NCBI GenBank assembly: GCA_949987705.1
Contig: OX465281.1
Location: 84,162,543 to 84,226,542, forward strand
Reading direction: 5' to 3'
Source: Thereva unica
Lineage: Eukaryota; Arthropoda; Insecta; Diptera; Therevidae
Length of the DNA: 64,000 nucleotides
The translations under genes and the position numbers were made by a program. Shown here one piece after another: positions 1 to 11,227 of this stretch. Below the pieces are notes generated by a model. That model had not been told where the DNA came from, did no database searches, and worked only from the letters and a program-made list of their open reading frames with translations. Position 1 is the first letter of the stretch. Each line of letters starts with the position of its first letter.

Positions 1-102
1 ATTTCCTCCGTGCTAGATGTAGACTCTTGTGTTCTTTAGAGGTTTTGAGGCGCCTCGACTCGCCTTAGTGCTGAGGCTGTTGAAGGTGGTGGTTTATGAT
101 TT

Positions 103-2110
103 TTATTGGCTTGAGGTGGATAGGGAAGTGGATGGGTAGAGTGAAGTGCGTTGTACCATGGTGTCGAGGTGTTGTATGCTTGCGTATACATTCTCGTTTG
201 CTTTCTGGTCTTCTGACTCTTGAATTGCGATGGTTGTGAGATTTCCCTGATCCTGCGGTGTTTCTCCTTCCGGCCTTGGTTGCCAGTTTCCTCTTGTGAG
301 ATGATTTGTGAGTGTGCTCCATGATGCCGCCACGAGTCGCCAATTCCAACCGTACTGCTCGTGAATGGTCTGAGCGTTGATGATCATATTGCACATCTGC
401 TTGATGATGGTGAAGACGGCGTAAGCGCCTAAGATGGCCAAGTATATTTGTCCTGCGTCGATGAGAAATGTCCATACTCGTTCCTTGACGACCTGCATTG
501 CGCTGTGTATAGCCCCGGGAGTTAATAAGTTTAACACATCTACGTCCTGGTGGTCTACATTGATTCCGAGTAGTCGTTGAGCTACGATGTTGTTTATGGC
601 TTGTTGCTCCGACGGGTACATCACTTGTCTTCGAAGGTCTTCTAGTGCTTCTGTGGAGTATATACCTGCTCTCATTAGGTCTCCTGAGTCTTCGTATTTC
701 CAATCGATGGTACTTGACGGTTTTAGCGTGTTCGGTGTGCGTATTCTATGGATTGCTGGACTGAGTCCGTACCATTCTCCTAAAATGTGGTATCCTGACG
801 TCATTAGGGGTGAACATGCTACTTCTGTGCCAAACTCCTGGATCAGATGAGTCCTTGGAGTCATGAAGAAACTTTGATAGGAATAGGTAATAGGAAGTTC
901 ATTGTAGCATTTAGAAACTCGTCTGATAGCGACCTCTACTGCTTGGCATTTGACTATGTATATGATTTCTTCTCGTTGTACTGCTGTGTAGCCTCGTTCC
1001 TTCATGTAGCGTAACGCGAATTCGGCTGGATTATGGGATGCGATACTAAGTTGTGTCTGCAGGACCTCTCTTTCTAGCTCACCATCGTCGAGTTACCAGG
1101 TTAATATATAACTTCTCTATTTGCATTCGCATATGCCTCTCAGTGTACACAAATTTTGAGTTCACATAGGTCAATATGTCTAGGTTCCTTGCGTTCGTGG
1201 GATGCTTTGTGAAAAAGTACTCACTTGATGTTTTGGGTACATAGATCAGTCTTGGATGCTCCGTTTGAAAACCCTTGAATCGGCATACCGTTATGTCTTT
1301 CTTTATCTCTAGTGCGAAGATGAATTCTTCTGTATTTACAGTGTAGACCACGCTACCTCCTTTGGTTCCCTTGTCATAATTTTCAACCGTTAATTTATCT
1401 GCTCGTCCTTGCCATAATACATCATATTTTGTTTCCTCGCAAGCCGTGTTTGGTATGATGTCCCAGAAGCTTCTGCCGTTCTCGGGATCAGTGCAGTGGC
1501 CATCGAGATATGTGCATATTATGTTGTTGCGAATGACAATTTTGTTGTCGTGTAGACGGACAGTGCTGGGACAATCTGTGATGGTCAAAGTAATTGATTG
1601 TATGACAATTACCTTGTCCCAGTCATGACCACCATTGCTGTATCTGATGCCTTGGCAGTTGCCATCATTGTCTAAGCTTCCGGCAATAGTTTCTGAGTAT
1701 GTGGAACTGCTATTTGGTTTGATGTCAGCAATAATTCTTCCATTAATTAATTGATAGGTTCCACTCTTGTGGATCTTCATGCAGTCCTCTTGACTTATTT
1801 CTGCGATGAAGGTACTTAATCCACCTGATACCAGTGATAGATGACTAAACATCCCACAGTGGAATATGGACTGTATAATGCTTATTTTGCATTGATACGT
1901 CTGGACCACTGCAACTTCGCTTAGTTGCAAAAGCTGTATTTCTTCCTGTTCATGTCGAGTTTTTGTCTCTTCAAATTGACATTCCGCGACTTCCACTAGA
2001 GAAACGGCGCTAATGTTTATGCTGTCGTGTCCGCAGTCGTAGGCGATTATGGCATTTGCTGTAGCACATAGTCCTAATAAGGAGAGCATTACCACTTTTG
2101 TGTAGTACAT
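103..2110 (-). pseudogene. envelope-like glycoprotein of the BEL element, Jingchuvirales-type, frameshifted
   Basis: The minus-strand gene starts at 2110, 140 bp beyond the pol stop. It opens with a hydrophobic signal peptide (about residues 1-21) followed by a cysteine-rich ectodomain beginning AYDCGHDSINIS. The cysteine pattern and motifs such as FHCGMFSHLS resemble glycoproteins of jingchuviruses, a group known to have donated envelope genes to arthropod BEL/Pao elements. The frame ends at 1079 after 343 residues. The rest (about 325 residues, with a membrane-spanning segment near IYLAILGAYAVF at about 430-450) lies in another frame from about 1085 to 103. A single-base shift near 1080-1090 therefore breaks the gene. 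The family assignment rests on recognition by eye. Confidence 0.75.
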
Positions 2111-2250
2111 GTTGTCCTGAAATTGATGATAGTTTAAAGTCTTATGGCTAATTTCTTGATGATTTTCTTATCTTCTATGTAGCTTCTTACTTTCTTATCT
2201 TACTTATTTGTTTAAATTTACGGAATATGATTGATTTGATTTGGTTGATT
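2111..2250. other. spacer between BEL pol and envelope gene
   Basis: AT-rich 140 bp between the pol stop and the envelope start codon. In retroelements with an envelope this is where a subgenomic splice acceptor would be expected; I could not identify one with confidence. Confidence 0.4.
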
Positions 2251-2451
2251 TTAGTTCTTTCTTATACTACAGTCTGGGGTGACTATCGGACCATTGTCTT
2301 CTATAGGCAGCACGCTTACTTTTGTTATGGGTCGTTTAAGGTTGTTTCCTTGCATTTTATCGTTACAACTCGGACCAGTCCATCTCTTCCTGGATGTACT
2401 TCAATGATTCGTCCCAGTGCCCAGTTTGCTGGCGGTAGTCGTTCATCTTTG
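2251..2451 (-). pseudogene. BEL integrase C-terminal remnant, part 2
   Basis: The minus strand resumes the BEL C-terminal domain across the RTE insertion: KDERLPPANWALGRIIEVHP followed by DGLVRVVTIK. A one-base loss near 2331-2338 shifts the last 25 or so residues out of frame. The following frame (PITKVSVLPI) matches the usual ending and stops at 2251-2253. The 11-bp duplication GTTCATCTTTG occurs here (2441-2451) and at 5725-5735. Confidence 0.8.
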
Positions 2452-2735
2452 GGGGGGCGAACGGCTAACAAAGATCTCGGAAGGTGGTGACACCCGATTT
2501 GTCACTTCTATTAAAATCCGAGAAGATCCACTGCATACAAACACCTAGCAGACCTGTTAGCAAGTCCTAATCCCACCTCCCCGCGGTGCCCTCTGGGGTA
2601 CTTCTTCGGAAGGAGCTAACGGGAGACGGGCGAATGGCGATCTCTCTGCGCCACAAAACAGAGCTTTAAGTCGGTTGGGCTGAGGGTTAGCAATCCGCTC
2701 CCATAAAAAACACCATTGCTACGAATCGGCAAACA

Positions 2736-4001
2736 ATGCCTCGGAACCGGATGGACAACACGACGACGACCTTTGCTTTTCGAACAAGGACACGAATCGG
2801 ATCATGGAATGTGAGAACAATGCTTGCTGATGGACGGCTGGATGAAGTCCTCAACGAGATGAATCGATATAAAATCAAGATCATGGGACTTAGCGAGACC
2901 AGATGGCCCGATGCGGGGGAACATATCTGCCCAAATGGTGAGTCCTTCTTATATTCTGGGAGAAATGAAACTGAAAGCCGTAGGAGGGGTGTTGGCGTAA
3001 TACTCACCAAAGAAGCCAGGTCCAGCCTCATTAGCTGGTCACCAGTTTCTGAGAGGATTATTACCGTGCGCCTGCATACCAGACTAAGAAGTACTACGGT
3101 AGTCCAATGCTATGCTCCAACTGAAGACGCAGAAGATGACATCAAAGACGAGTTCTATATGCGACTGAATGAGGTTTTTCGCTCTATTCCAAGGGGAGAC
3201 ATCATTGTATTAATGGGTGACTTAAACGCACAAATCGGCCGCGACAACACCGGTCTTGAACAAACAATTGGAAAACAAGGCCTAAGCCAGGTTACCAATA
3301 ACAATGGTGAGCTTTTCGTTGACTTTTGTAGTTCCCATCAACTCATGGTAGGTGGAACTTACTTTTGCCACAAGAAGATACACAAAGAGACCTGGGTATC
3401 ACCCGATGGTAGAACGAGAAATCAGATAGATCACGTGGCCGTCAGCCGCAGATGGAGAACCATTCTGGAGGATGTCAGGAGCTTCAGGGGAGCGGACACT
3501 GGAAGCGACCACCATTTGGTAGTAGCAACTATTCGCCTTAGAATCGCTGCAATCAGAAACGTTCAACGCGATGTTATAAACCGTAGACGGTTTAACGTTG
3601 ACCTTCTGCAGGAGACCGCTAAAAAGCGAGAATTTGCTGGAAACCTGCAGCAAATATTAAACCAGCAAACCGTTTCTGACGACACAAATATTGAAGAGCT
3701 GTGGAGTAGAACAAAGGGCGCTATATTGACGGCTGCGGAAACGAGCGTCGGTTATGTCCAGAGAAACATGCAACATTGGATCTCGGACACTACCTGGCAA
3801 AAAATAGAACGCAGGAGGGCCCTCAAAAATAACGTAAACTCTACAAGCGACCCGGAAAGACGTCACCAACTTGAACGGGAATATTCCCAATTACACCGGG
3901 AGGTTAAGAGAAGTGTCCGGCGTGATAAAAGGCAGCAGATAAATGAGCTCGCAGAAAAAGCGGAAAACGCGGCAAACACTGTTGCTGTACCAAATTACTA
4001 A
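2736..4001 (+). CDS. RTE endonuclease half of the polyprotein
   Basis: 421 residues beginning MPRNRMDNTTTTFAF. The exonuclease-endonuclease-phosphatase fold is recognisable: GSWNVRTMLADGR near the N-terminus, GLSETRW, GDLNAQIGRDNTG, RNQIDHVAVSRRW and GSDHHLVVA near residue 265. These are the metal- and phosphate-binding motifs of LINE endonucleases, which nick target DNA to prime reverse transcription. The family normally has a single long ORF. Here the frame ends at 4001 while the reverse transcriptase continues in another frame overlapping from 3943, so a frameshift lies between about 3960 and 4001. Confidence 0.9.
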   Translation: MPRNRMDNTTTTFAFRTRTRIGSWNVRTMLADGRLDEVLNEMNRYKIKIMGLSETRWPDAGEHICPNGESFLYSGRNETESRRRGVGVILTKEARSSLISWSPVSERIITVRLHTRLRSTTVVQCYAPTEDAEDDIKDEFYMRLNEVFRSIPRGDIIVLMGDLNAQIGRDNTGLEQTIGKQGLSQVTNNNGELFVDFCSSHQLMVGGTYFCHKKIHKETWVSPDGRTRNQIDHVAVSRRWRTILEDVRSFRGADTGSDHHLVVATIRLRIAAIRNVQRDVINRRRFNVDLLQETAKKREFAGNLQQILNQQTVSDDTNIEELWSRTKGAILTAAETSVGYVQRNMQHWISDTTWQKIERRRALKNNVNSTSDPERRHQLEREYSQLHREVKRSVRRDKRQQINELAEKAENAANTVAVPNY

Positions 4002-5700
4002 ACAGCTCTCGGGAAAGCACTCTACTAAAAAACATGCCGTTAAGAGTGAGGATGGAAGGCTGTTGTGCAGCGACGAGGAGCAACTCCAAAGATGGAGAGA
4101 TTACTTCTTCGCCGCCCTGAATGGTTCACTTGCACAAGAACCTCAGGAAAACAGCAACAATGCACAGCCGATAAGAATCAACACCCGGGCCCCATCTAAG
4201 ACGGAAATAGTAACCGCAATTCATGCGATGGCCAATGGTAAAGCAGCTGGAAAAGATGGCATCCCGCCAGAATTGTTGAAAGCCGATTCAAGCCTCATAG
4301 CAGATGCGCTTCAGCCAATCCTGGAAATAGCATGGAACACCTGTACCTTTCCGGAGGATTGGACGGAAGGTATCATAGTCAAAATACCCAAAAAGGGGGA
4401 CCTAACAATATGCGACAACTGGAGAGGCATCTGTCTATTATCTACTGTGGGTAAAATCCTGTCCCACGTTATATTATCAAGGATAAGAGAGGCAGTAGAC
4501 CGAACGCTTAGAAGGCAGCAGGCCGGATTCAGGAAGGGCCGCTCATGTATAGACCATATTAACACCTTGAGAATCATAGTGGAGCAGTCTACTGAATTCC
4601 GATCCCCCCTTTACCTTGCTTTCGTAGATTATGAGAAAGCGTTCGACTCGGTTAATAGGAGCTTTATATGGCAGGCATTACGGCAACGTGGACTGCCTGA
4701 TAAAATAATAGAATTGATAAAAGCCCTTTACAACAATTCCAAATGCAGAGTTCTCCATAATGGTAAATTATCCGACAGCTTCGAGGTGAATTCAGGAGTA
4801 CGACAAGGATGTCTACTTTCGCCATTACTATTTCTTATAGTAATAAATGACATTCTTGTCGGCGCTCTAGATAGTAGAACAGGCGGCATACAATGGGGTT
4901 TGCTAGATCGCCTTAAGGACCTCGACTACGCGGATGATATCTGTTTGCTGGCCCACAGACACCAGGAGCTAAAAAACATGTTAAACAATTTGGCAACAGA
5001 AAGTAGTCTAGCAGGCTTAAGGCTGAATCCGAACAAAACCAAAGAAATGCGGATAAATGCAAACACACTTGAACGAACTGCGCTGAATAACCGTGACGTG
5101 GAACTGGTAGATAAATTCTGCTACCTCGGTAGCATTATTACCGAAAATGGCGGTGCAGAAGAAGACGTAAGTTCCAGAATAAATAAAGCACGAGGCGCAT
5201 ATGCATGCCTGTTCCGCATATGGAGATCAACGGAGATCTCAACTAACACCAAATTGCGGCTGTTCAACTCCAACGTTAAGGCAGTTCTTTTGTACGGTTG
5301 CGAAACATGGAAAGTCACCCAATTCATCACAGGGCGCCTACAAGTCTTCATCAACAGATGCCTGCGTCGTATCCTAAAAATCCGCTGGCAAGATAGAATT
5401 TCAAATGAAGAGCTATGGCGCCGTGCCGGCCAAGAAAGGATAGACGACCAAATCAGACGAAGGAAATGGAATTGGGTTGGCCACACCTTGCGACGCGATA
5501 ACGAAAACCTAGCCAAACAGGCCCTTGACTGGAACCCGCAAGGATCCCGTCGAGTTGGAAGACCTAGAACAACGTGGAGGAGGACCCTACTAGCAGAGGC
5601 CGCAACAACTGGGAGATCCTGGTCAGAGCTGAGAGCTGTCGCGCAAAACAGAGTCCGCTGGAGGGCAACTGTTTCCGCCCTATGTCCCATGAGGGATTAA
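3943..5700 (+). CDS. RTE reverse transcriptase half of the polyprotein
   Basis: 585 residues. Motifs in order: [71 protein letters not shown] and the catalytic LDYADDICLLA, all intact. They are followed by the thumb region and the RTE-typical tail RRKWNWVGHTLRR and GSRRVGRPRTTW. The enzyme would copy the element RNA at the nicked target. The frame-correct start is not the first ATG; the protein should continue from the endonuclease ORF by a one-base shift. Confidence 0.9.
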   Translation: MSSQKKRKTRQTLLLYQITKQLSGKHSTKKHAVKSEDGRLLCSDEEQLQRWRDYFFAALNGSLAQEPQENSNNAQPIRINTRAPSKTEIVTAIHAMANGKAAGKDGIPPELLKADSSLIADALQPILEIAWNTCTFPEDWTEGIIVKIPKKGDLTICDNWRGICLLSTVGKILSHVILSRIREAVDRTLRRQQAGFRKGRSCIDHINTLRIIVEQSTEFRSPLYLAFVDYEKAFDSVNRSFIWQALRQRGLPDKIIELIKALYNNSKCRVLHNGKLSDSFEVNSGVRQGCLLSPLLFLIVINDILVGALDSRTGGIQWGLLDRLKDLDYADDICLLAHRHQELKNMLNNLATESSLAGLRLNPNKTKEMRINANTLERTALNNRDVELVDKFCYLGSIITENGGAEEDVSSRINKARGAYACLFRIWRSTEISTNTKLRLFNSNVKAVLLYGCETWKVTQFITGRLQVFINRCLRRILKIRWQDRISNEELWRRAGQERIDDQIRRRKWNWVGHTLRRDNENLAKQALDWNPQGSRRVGRPRTTWRRTLLAEAATTGRSWSELRAVAQNRVRWRATVSALCPMRD

Positions 5701-5735
5701 AGGGGCACAAAGAAAGAAGAAGAAGTTCATCTTTG

Positions 5736-6200
5736 ATTAATACCAAATCACCGATCTTTACGTTTGGAGTTCGATGTAGCCATTTAGGCCTTTGTTGTAG
5801 TCGATGTAGGTAATCTGTCTGCCATTGCCTCCAGAAGGTTTGATTCATTTGCTGCAGCATTTGCCATCTGCTTGTGATCCTGATGTTGGGTTCTAATAAA
5901 TAGTCATCTGCTGGAGCTAGGATTGCGTTACCGATTAAAAAGTGTCCTGGTGTTAAGACTGCTAAGTCTTCCGGATCATTTGTTATAGGGCATAATGGTC
6001 GCGAGCTGAGACAAGCTTCTATTTGCGTTAAGAGTGTGTTTAATTCTTCAAAGGTCAATATTGTATTCCCTGTTGTTCTTTTCAGGTGGTGTTTTATGGA
6101 CTTTACTCCACTTTCCCAGATACCACCAAAATGCGGTGATCCTGGCGGGATGAAGTGCCATTCAGTGCTGGCTTCCTCGATGGATGCGAAGACTTGGCCT
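5736..6200 (-). pseudogene. BEL integrase C-terminal remnant, part 1
   Basis: On the minus strand this encodes the end of the integrase core and the start of the C-terminal DUF5641-like domain: WHFIPPGSPHFGGIWESGVK, LTQIEACLSSRPLCPI, LTPGHFLIGNAI and IGDLVLIKDE. The upstream zinc-binding domain and the first catalytic aspartates are missing at the junction around 6200-6217. The RTE element interrupts the frame at 5735; the remaining C-terminus lies on its far side. Confidence 0.85.
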
Positions 6201-6216
6201 TTTTTAATTCGTTAAT

Positions 6217-9200
6217 TCACAAATGACCTAGCGTTTTGACCTTGGTGCTTGCCTTGCAATTAGTCATGAATCTGTTGCAGTAAGCTGTGACTCTAACTAA
6301 TTTTCTCCATGAAGAGTAGTGCTCCAGTAGTCTGGTAACGAATTCATTTTCCAAGGTGGTGATTAAGGTGACGGCTCCTTTCGCTTCCAGCTGGGTCTCT
6401 TGAACTTGTTCTTGTGATGGCCAGTGCTCCTTAGATTTGACAAGCCAAGTGGGACCATTCCACCACAATGTATGGCCTATGAGCGATTGAGCCGAGATTC
6501 CTCTGCTTGCGGAATCTGCTGGATTGTCCTTTGTAGGCACATGTCTCTAAATGCTGCTACTGCATTTTTTAGTGATGTCACTAACTCGGTTTGCGACAAA
6601 TGTCTTCCATCTTGATGGGTGCCCTCGTAGCCATGATAGTACTATAGTGGAGTCACTCCAAAGATGAATTTGGGTTGGCTTGTTTGGAAGTATCGGTTGT
6701 GTCCTTTGTACTAATTTTGCTAGTAGGGACGCGGCGCATAATTACAATCTCGGGAGGCTTATCTGCTTGACTGGCGCTACTCTAGTTTTAGCTGTCAGTA
6801 GTGATGATTTTGTTTTATCGTTAGACTTAACTACTACGTATAGTACAGCGGCATAAGCTAGATTTGACGCGTCACAGAATCCATGTATCTCATATTCTTC
6901 ATCCTTGTGTGTTTGTAACCAGCGTGGAATTGTAAGTTCCTCGATCATGTGAAGTTGGTTCCTGAAGTTACGCCATGTCTCGCTAAGCCCTTGAGGTAGT
7001 AGCTCATCCCATTCGCCTTTTTCATGCCATACCTTTTGCATTAGTATTTTAGCTGAAATTACTATTGGGCTTAACCATCCTAATGGATCAAAAAGTAGAG
7101 ATATTTCTGATAATAGTTCTCGCTTAGTCTCCACCTTTCTTGAATTGTTCTTGATTTTAAAATGAAATGTATCAGTGACGGGGTTCCAATGAATCCCTAA
7201 TGTTTTGATAGTAGTGTTGATGTTAACCTCGGGAGGCCCTTTCAATTCCCTGTCTTGAATTGCTATGTCACGCAACGCTTGGTTATGATTACTGGTCCAT
7301 TTTCGTAGGTGCAGACCGGATTCTCTGAGTATTTTTCGTACCTCTTCTATTAGATGAAGGGCTTCGGGGATTGAATCTGCTCCTGACATTAGATCATCCA
7401 CATAAAAATCTTCTAAAATTATCCTTGCCGCTTTTTCGGACTGAGACGCGGCGTTGGTTGCTATCTGTTGAAGGGTACGTACGGCTAAGAATGGTGCTGA
7501 TGCTGTTCCGTATGTAACGGTAAGCAAGCGGTATTCTTGTAATGGTTTCGTTGTCTCGCTCCTCCAAAGTATGCGTTGGTAATCAGCGTCCTTTTGGGCG
7601 ACTCTTATCTGCCGGTACATTTTTTCAACATCAGCAGTGAAGGCGATGGCATGTGTTCTCCACTTCAGCAGGGTGGATGCTAAATCTGCCTGGATGGTGG
7701 GCCCCGTTAGTAGGTGATCGTTCAGTGATGAATTATTAGTGGTTTTCGCGGAAGCGTCGAATACCACTCTTACCTTTGTAGTGGAACTTTGCTCCTTTAT
7801 TACTGCATGATGTGGTAAGTAGCATGGTTTACCGAGTGTGTGAGTATCGTGGTTTTCAGGAATCACTAATTCCATGTGTCCTAATTCCAGATATTCAGCC
7901 ATAAACTTTTCGTATTCTTGTTTCAATTCGCTATGTGCTTCCAGTTTTCGCTCTAGACTAAAAAATCTTCTTAATGCCATTCCTTTCGAGTCGCCGAGGG
8001 CTGGTGGTTTTGGATGTGACTTGAACGGCAGTTGTACCTCATAGCGACCATCTTCTCTGCGCCGGTGTGTCGCCTTAAAGTGAGCTTCGCATTGAGCTTC
8101 GCCTTCAGTGAGATGTTTTTCTTCGGTTAATTCCTCTAATTCCCAGAATTGTTGTAACAATTGCTTTATGTCACAGTGTAGACTAGTTGCAACCTTGAGA
8201 CTATGACAGGTACTTTTCACCGGTCCTGACAAAATCCATCCCAGGATGGTACGTTGCGCTAATGGTGTTCCTGGAGGACCTTTAATTTGTCCTTCTTCAA
8301 TTAGTTCGGGGTAGACATCGGCTCCTAAGAGAACGTCGATGCGCTGTGATTCAAAGTATTGAGGATCTGCTAATTGGAGACCCTTGATGTGTGACCACTC
8401 TTGTGCTACTATTTGCTGTGTGGGGAGGTCCGCTGAAATTTGCCTCACTACTAACGCATTCATATCTATATGGGGATCGTAAGCGTAGCGAGAGCTGAGC
8501 CTAAAATTGACTGTATGTTTGCTTGGCCCACACTGTTGGTTTTCTATTCCGAAGACTGTCACGAAAGTGTTTGTTTTATTGAGTTGTAGAAGCTCGACGC
8601 TTCTTTCAGTAATGAATGAGACCTCTGAACCTTGGTCTATAAGAGCTCTAAGTGTTTTAGTCCCTGTCTTACTAGAGTGGACCTGAATGAGTGCTGTGGC
8701 TAGCAGGACGGATTTACTGACCTGTTTACATCCCTGCTGCCCCTTGCATTGAAGTGAAACTATTTCGTGGTTACCTTGTGCTTGATTGCTGTCAACTTCG
8801 TTCCTGGTCCCCAAGTTGACCTTAGCGGATGTGGTTCCGTTTCTTGGTTGCTCTGGATGACTCTTGCCATGCCTGAGCTCCTCCAAATGTAGTAAGGTGC
8901 TGTGCCGTCTATGGCATTTAAAGCATGTGCCCCTACTTGGGCAGGTTCTGATGGAGTGTGAGGTACCTAAACAATTGAGACACCTTCCATGCGACCTGAT
9001 GTAAGCGATTCGGTCGTTGACACTCATTTTAATAAATTGAACACACGTCCGAAGAGGGTGATCCTTTTGGCATAGGCTGCATTCAGTCGCCCTTGTTAAA
9101 TGGACTCTTACCGGTTCTGATTTTCCTAGGGACTGCTTGTGTGTTGTTGGCTTGGTTCCCCCTATGGCTTCGAGAGTGCGGAATCTCTTCTCTAGGAATT

Positions 9201-9335
9201 CCTTGAACTCCTTTGTAGTTGGTAAGTAGTTGGCGTCATGGGAGCTCACTGCATTCTCCCAGTGGGTGACTGTCTCCTTGCATAATTTCTGAGACAGTAT
9301 ATGAATCAGTATTGGATCCCAAGTTTCTGTATTGA
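6217..9335 (-). pseudogene. pol: BEL pol: zinc knuckles, aspartic protease, reverse transcriptase, RNase H
   Basis: Minus-strand polyprotein. In order: CCHC-type knuckles (CSLCQKDHPLRTC, CLNCLGTSHSIRTC, CFKCHRRH), an aspartic protease around ALIDQGSEVSFI (DQG variant of DSG), a reverse transcriptase with FTADVEKMYRQI and the catalytic YVDDLMSG, then an RNase H domain (GFCDASNLAYAAVLY) ending near the BEL-typical PTKDNPADSASRG. The frame is open from 9249 to 6742. Two in-frame stops follow: one at 6739-6741 where family members have Glu, one at 6547-6549 where Trp is expected. It ends at a stop by 6217, at the edge of a large deletion removing the integrase zinc-binding and catalytic regions. 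Confidence 0.9.
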
Positions 9336-10002
9336 TGTGTAACCGTTGAGTGCCTCCAATACCTCGTTGAGTTTATCCAACATTTTACGTAGCATTGGGG
9401 CTGTTTCCTGATGCTGCATGGGCATTGCTGTCAAGACAGTGAGTTGGGTATTCACTAGAATTCTATTATTTTGATAGCGCTGCTTCAGAATGCTCCATGC
9501 TGCAGTATAATTTGCATCTGTGAGTTGAAGATGTCGTATAAGTTGCTCGGCTTCTCCACTGATGCATGTTTTTAAGTAATGTAACTTCTGGACATTACTT
9601 ATGTGTTGGTTTTTGTCGACAATGGTTTCGAACAAATCATGAAATGATGGCCACAGGACAAAGTCTCCTGTGAACCTTGGGATGTTGATTCTCGGCAATC
9701 GTAAGTCACTCGGATCGGGTCTAGGCGGATGGTGCACATAACTAACATTTGCACTGGGTTCTTGATGTGAAGCTGATGGAGCGGGTGGAGGCCTCAGTGA
9801 TGACAGATGGTCTGCAAGAATGCCCATGGTTTGGCAATACTGTTCTTCCATGTTGCTAAAAATATCCTGGGCAAAGTAATTTTGCTTACGATGCTCTTCA
9901 GAATATAGTTTAAGCAGTTTGCGGTGATTGCCTTCTATGATGTTCCATTGCCTTTCCATCAGTGCCCTTCGCTCGAGGAGGTAGCCTTCCTTGAGCCTGT
10001 CC
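9306..10002 (-). pseudogene. gag: BEL gag, main segment (DUF1759-like)
   Basis: Minus-strand segment of about 230 residues following the hAT insertion. It contains MERQWNIIEGNHRKL and, further on, LPRINIPRFTGDF, FHDLFETIVDKN and the LHYLKTCISGEA motif typical of BEL/Pao Gag (DUF1759-like). Gag packages the element RNA in cytoplasmic particles. The frame stops at 9306 after LGIQY. The family-like continuation (WDPILIHILSQKL) is in another frame from about 9335, so a one-base indel near 9335 separates gag from pol. Confidence 0.85.
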
Positions 10003-10381
10003 CAGTGGCGGATACAGGGGGGGGGAAATGAGGGACATTTCCCCCCCCCAAGAGCTCTATAATTTATGGATTACTTTAAAAAACATAATCATAAAAAATA
10101 CTATCTTGATTTTTAACATTAACAAAAAATATCTTGAAAAAATGCTACCCTGAAAAAATATCCCTGAATACTGTTCAACTACTAGACAGGAAAATAATCG
10201 TCACAGTCAGGCCTAAAGCAAAAACGCAAAAAAATCATGCCTGTGTTATATACAAATTTCCGAAATAGAGAAGCCAGCATAACAGCCAGTGGCGATGGTG
10301 TCTTAAATCTCACGCAATTGGTATGGATAAAATAAAGAATGGGTCGTGATTTAAGACGTCATTAACACTGGCCGGTATGGG

Positions 10382-10561
10382 TGATTCCACACGAGAGTAC
10401 ACACGACACGACAGTCGGATGCAAAAGTGGTTTATGGAGAAAAAGGTGAAAGAGGACGATGGAATGGACACAATTTGCATCGTCCTCTCATACCCTCTTC
10501 TCCATAAACCACTTTTGCAACAGACTCTTATCGTGTCGTGTGTGCGCTTGTGTGGAATCAG
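10382..10561. repeat. palindromic foldback MITE inside the hAT element
   Basis: Two arms of about 80 bp are inverted copies of each other, from TGATTCCACACGAG (10382) to TGTGGAATCA (10560), with a centre near 10462-10476. Each arm carries the core GGTTTATGGAGAA followed by an AGAGGACGATG motif that recurs in the MITEs at 20664-21365. The open frames across it come from the palindrome and are not genes. Confidence 0.75.
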
Positions 10562-11227
10562 GCTATGCTGGATATTTGGGACCACAGCCCAGGTTTTTTA
10601 TTGATTTTCGATTTTTAACATTCATAAAGAAATGAGGCGATTTGAGAATAGTCATAAGTAGAAGAGAGACAGGGTTTTTTTTCTTATTTATTTTTGAGCA
10701 GTAATATTCAAGAGGAGTTGTGAATGTAAGATTGTATGTAGAATACATTGTGGAGGCATAGGTTTCCTACTCTCTTACTCTTACTCTAATGAGGCCTAAT
10801 GCATATTAGGGTCAAACTAGTAAAAAACGCTCTTAATTGGCATTATTTTCTTGTACTGGCTGGCTCAAATTTTGACTTTGGCTTGCCAGATTGGATTACT
10901 TATAGCAAATTGGGGTTCTTGTCATACCCCATCTCTACTAAATATGAGTTGCGCTGTAAGTCACAATTTGGGTTACTGCAGTGTGGGTACTAAAGGCCGA
11001 AAGGGTGCTGCAAATTGAAGATATGAGATGAAAGGAAATGCAGCACGATGGTCCGGCTCTGCTTGGCCTTTTGCGATTTTCAGCCACGAGTAGGGATATT
11101 TCCACCCAAACTTACTGGCAACCCCCGCGAAAAAAGATGCCCCTGTACAAGATCGTGTTATACAACACTACCTGCGGTTGGTCGTCAAGTTTTTCTGCGT
11201 TTTCTAACATTGAAAATCTGACAAATA

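Larger units (their letters stand above)
2452..5724 (+). mobile_element. RTE-clade non-LTR retrotransposon, near full length
   Basis: A 3273-bp plus-strand LINE inserted in the BEL integrase C-terminus. An 11-bp TSD, GTTCATCTTTG, flanks it exactly at 2441-2451 and 5725-5735. It has a GC-rich 5' untranslated region (2452-2735), an apurinic-type endonuclease, a reverse transcriptase and a very short 3' end with an AAAG/AAG repeat instead of poly-A, as in RTE elements. Related fragments lie at 28005-28345 (-), 37813-38376 (+) and 46473-46590 (+). Confidence 0.95.

Noticed and set aside
65..703. 212-codon minus-strand frame overlapping the envelope remnant
   Set aside because: Arg/His-rich shadow of the glycoprotein frame.
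3943..4001. Programmed frameshift between RTE endonuclease and reverse transcriptase
   Set aside because: RTE elements use one ORF and no clear slippery motif was seen; a random indel is simpler.
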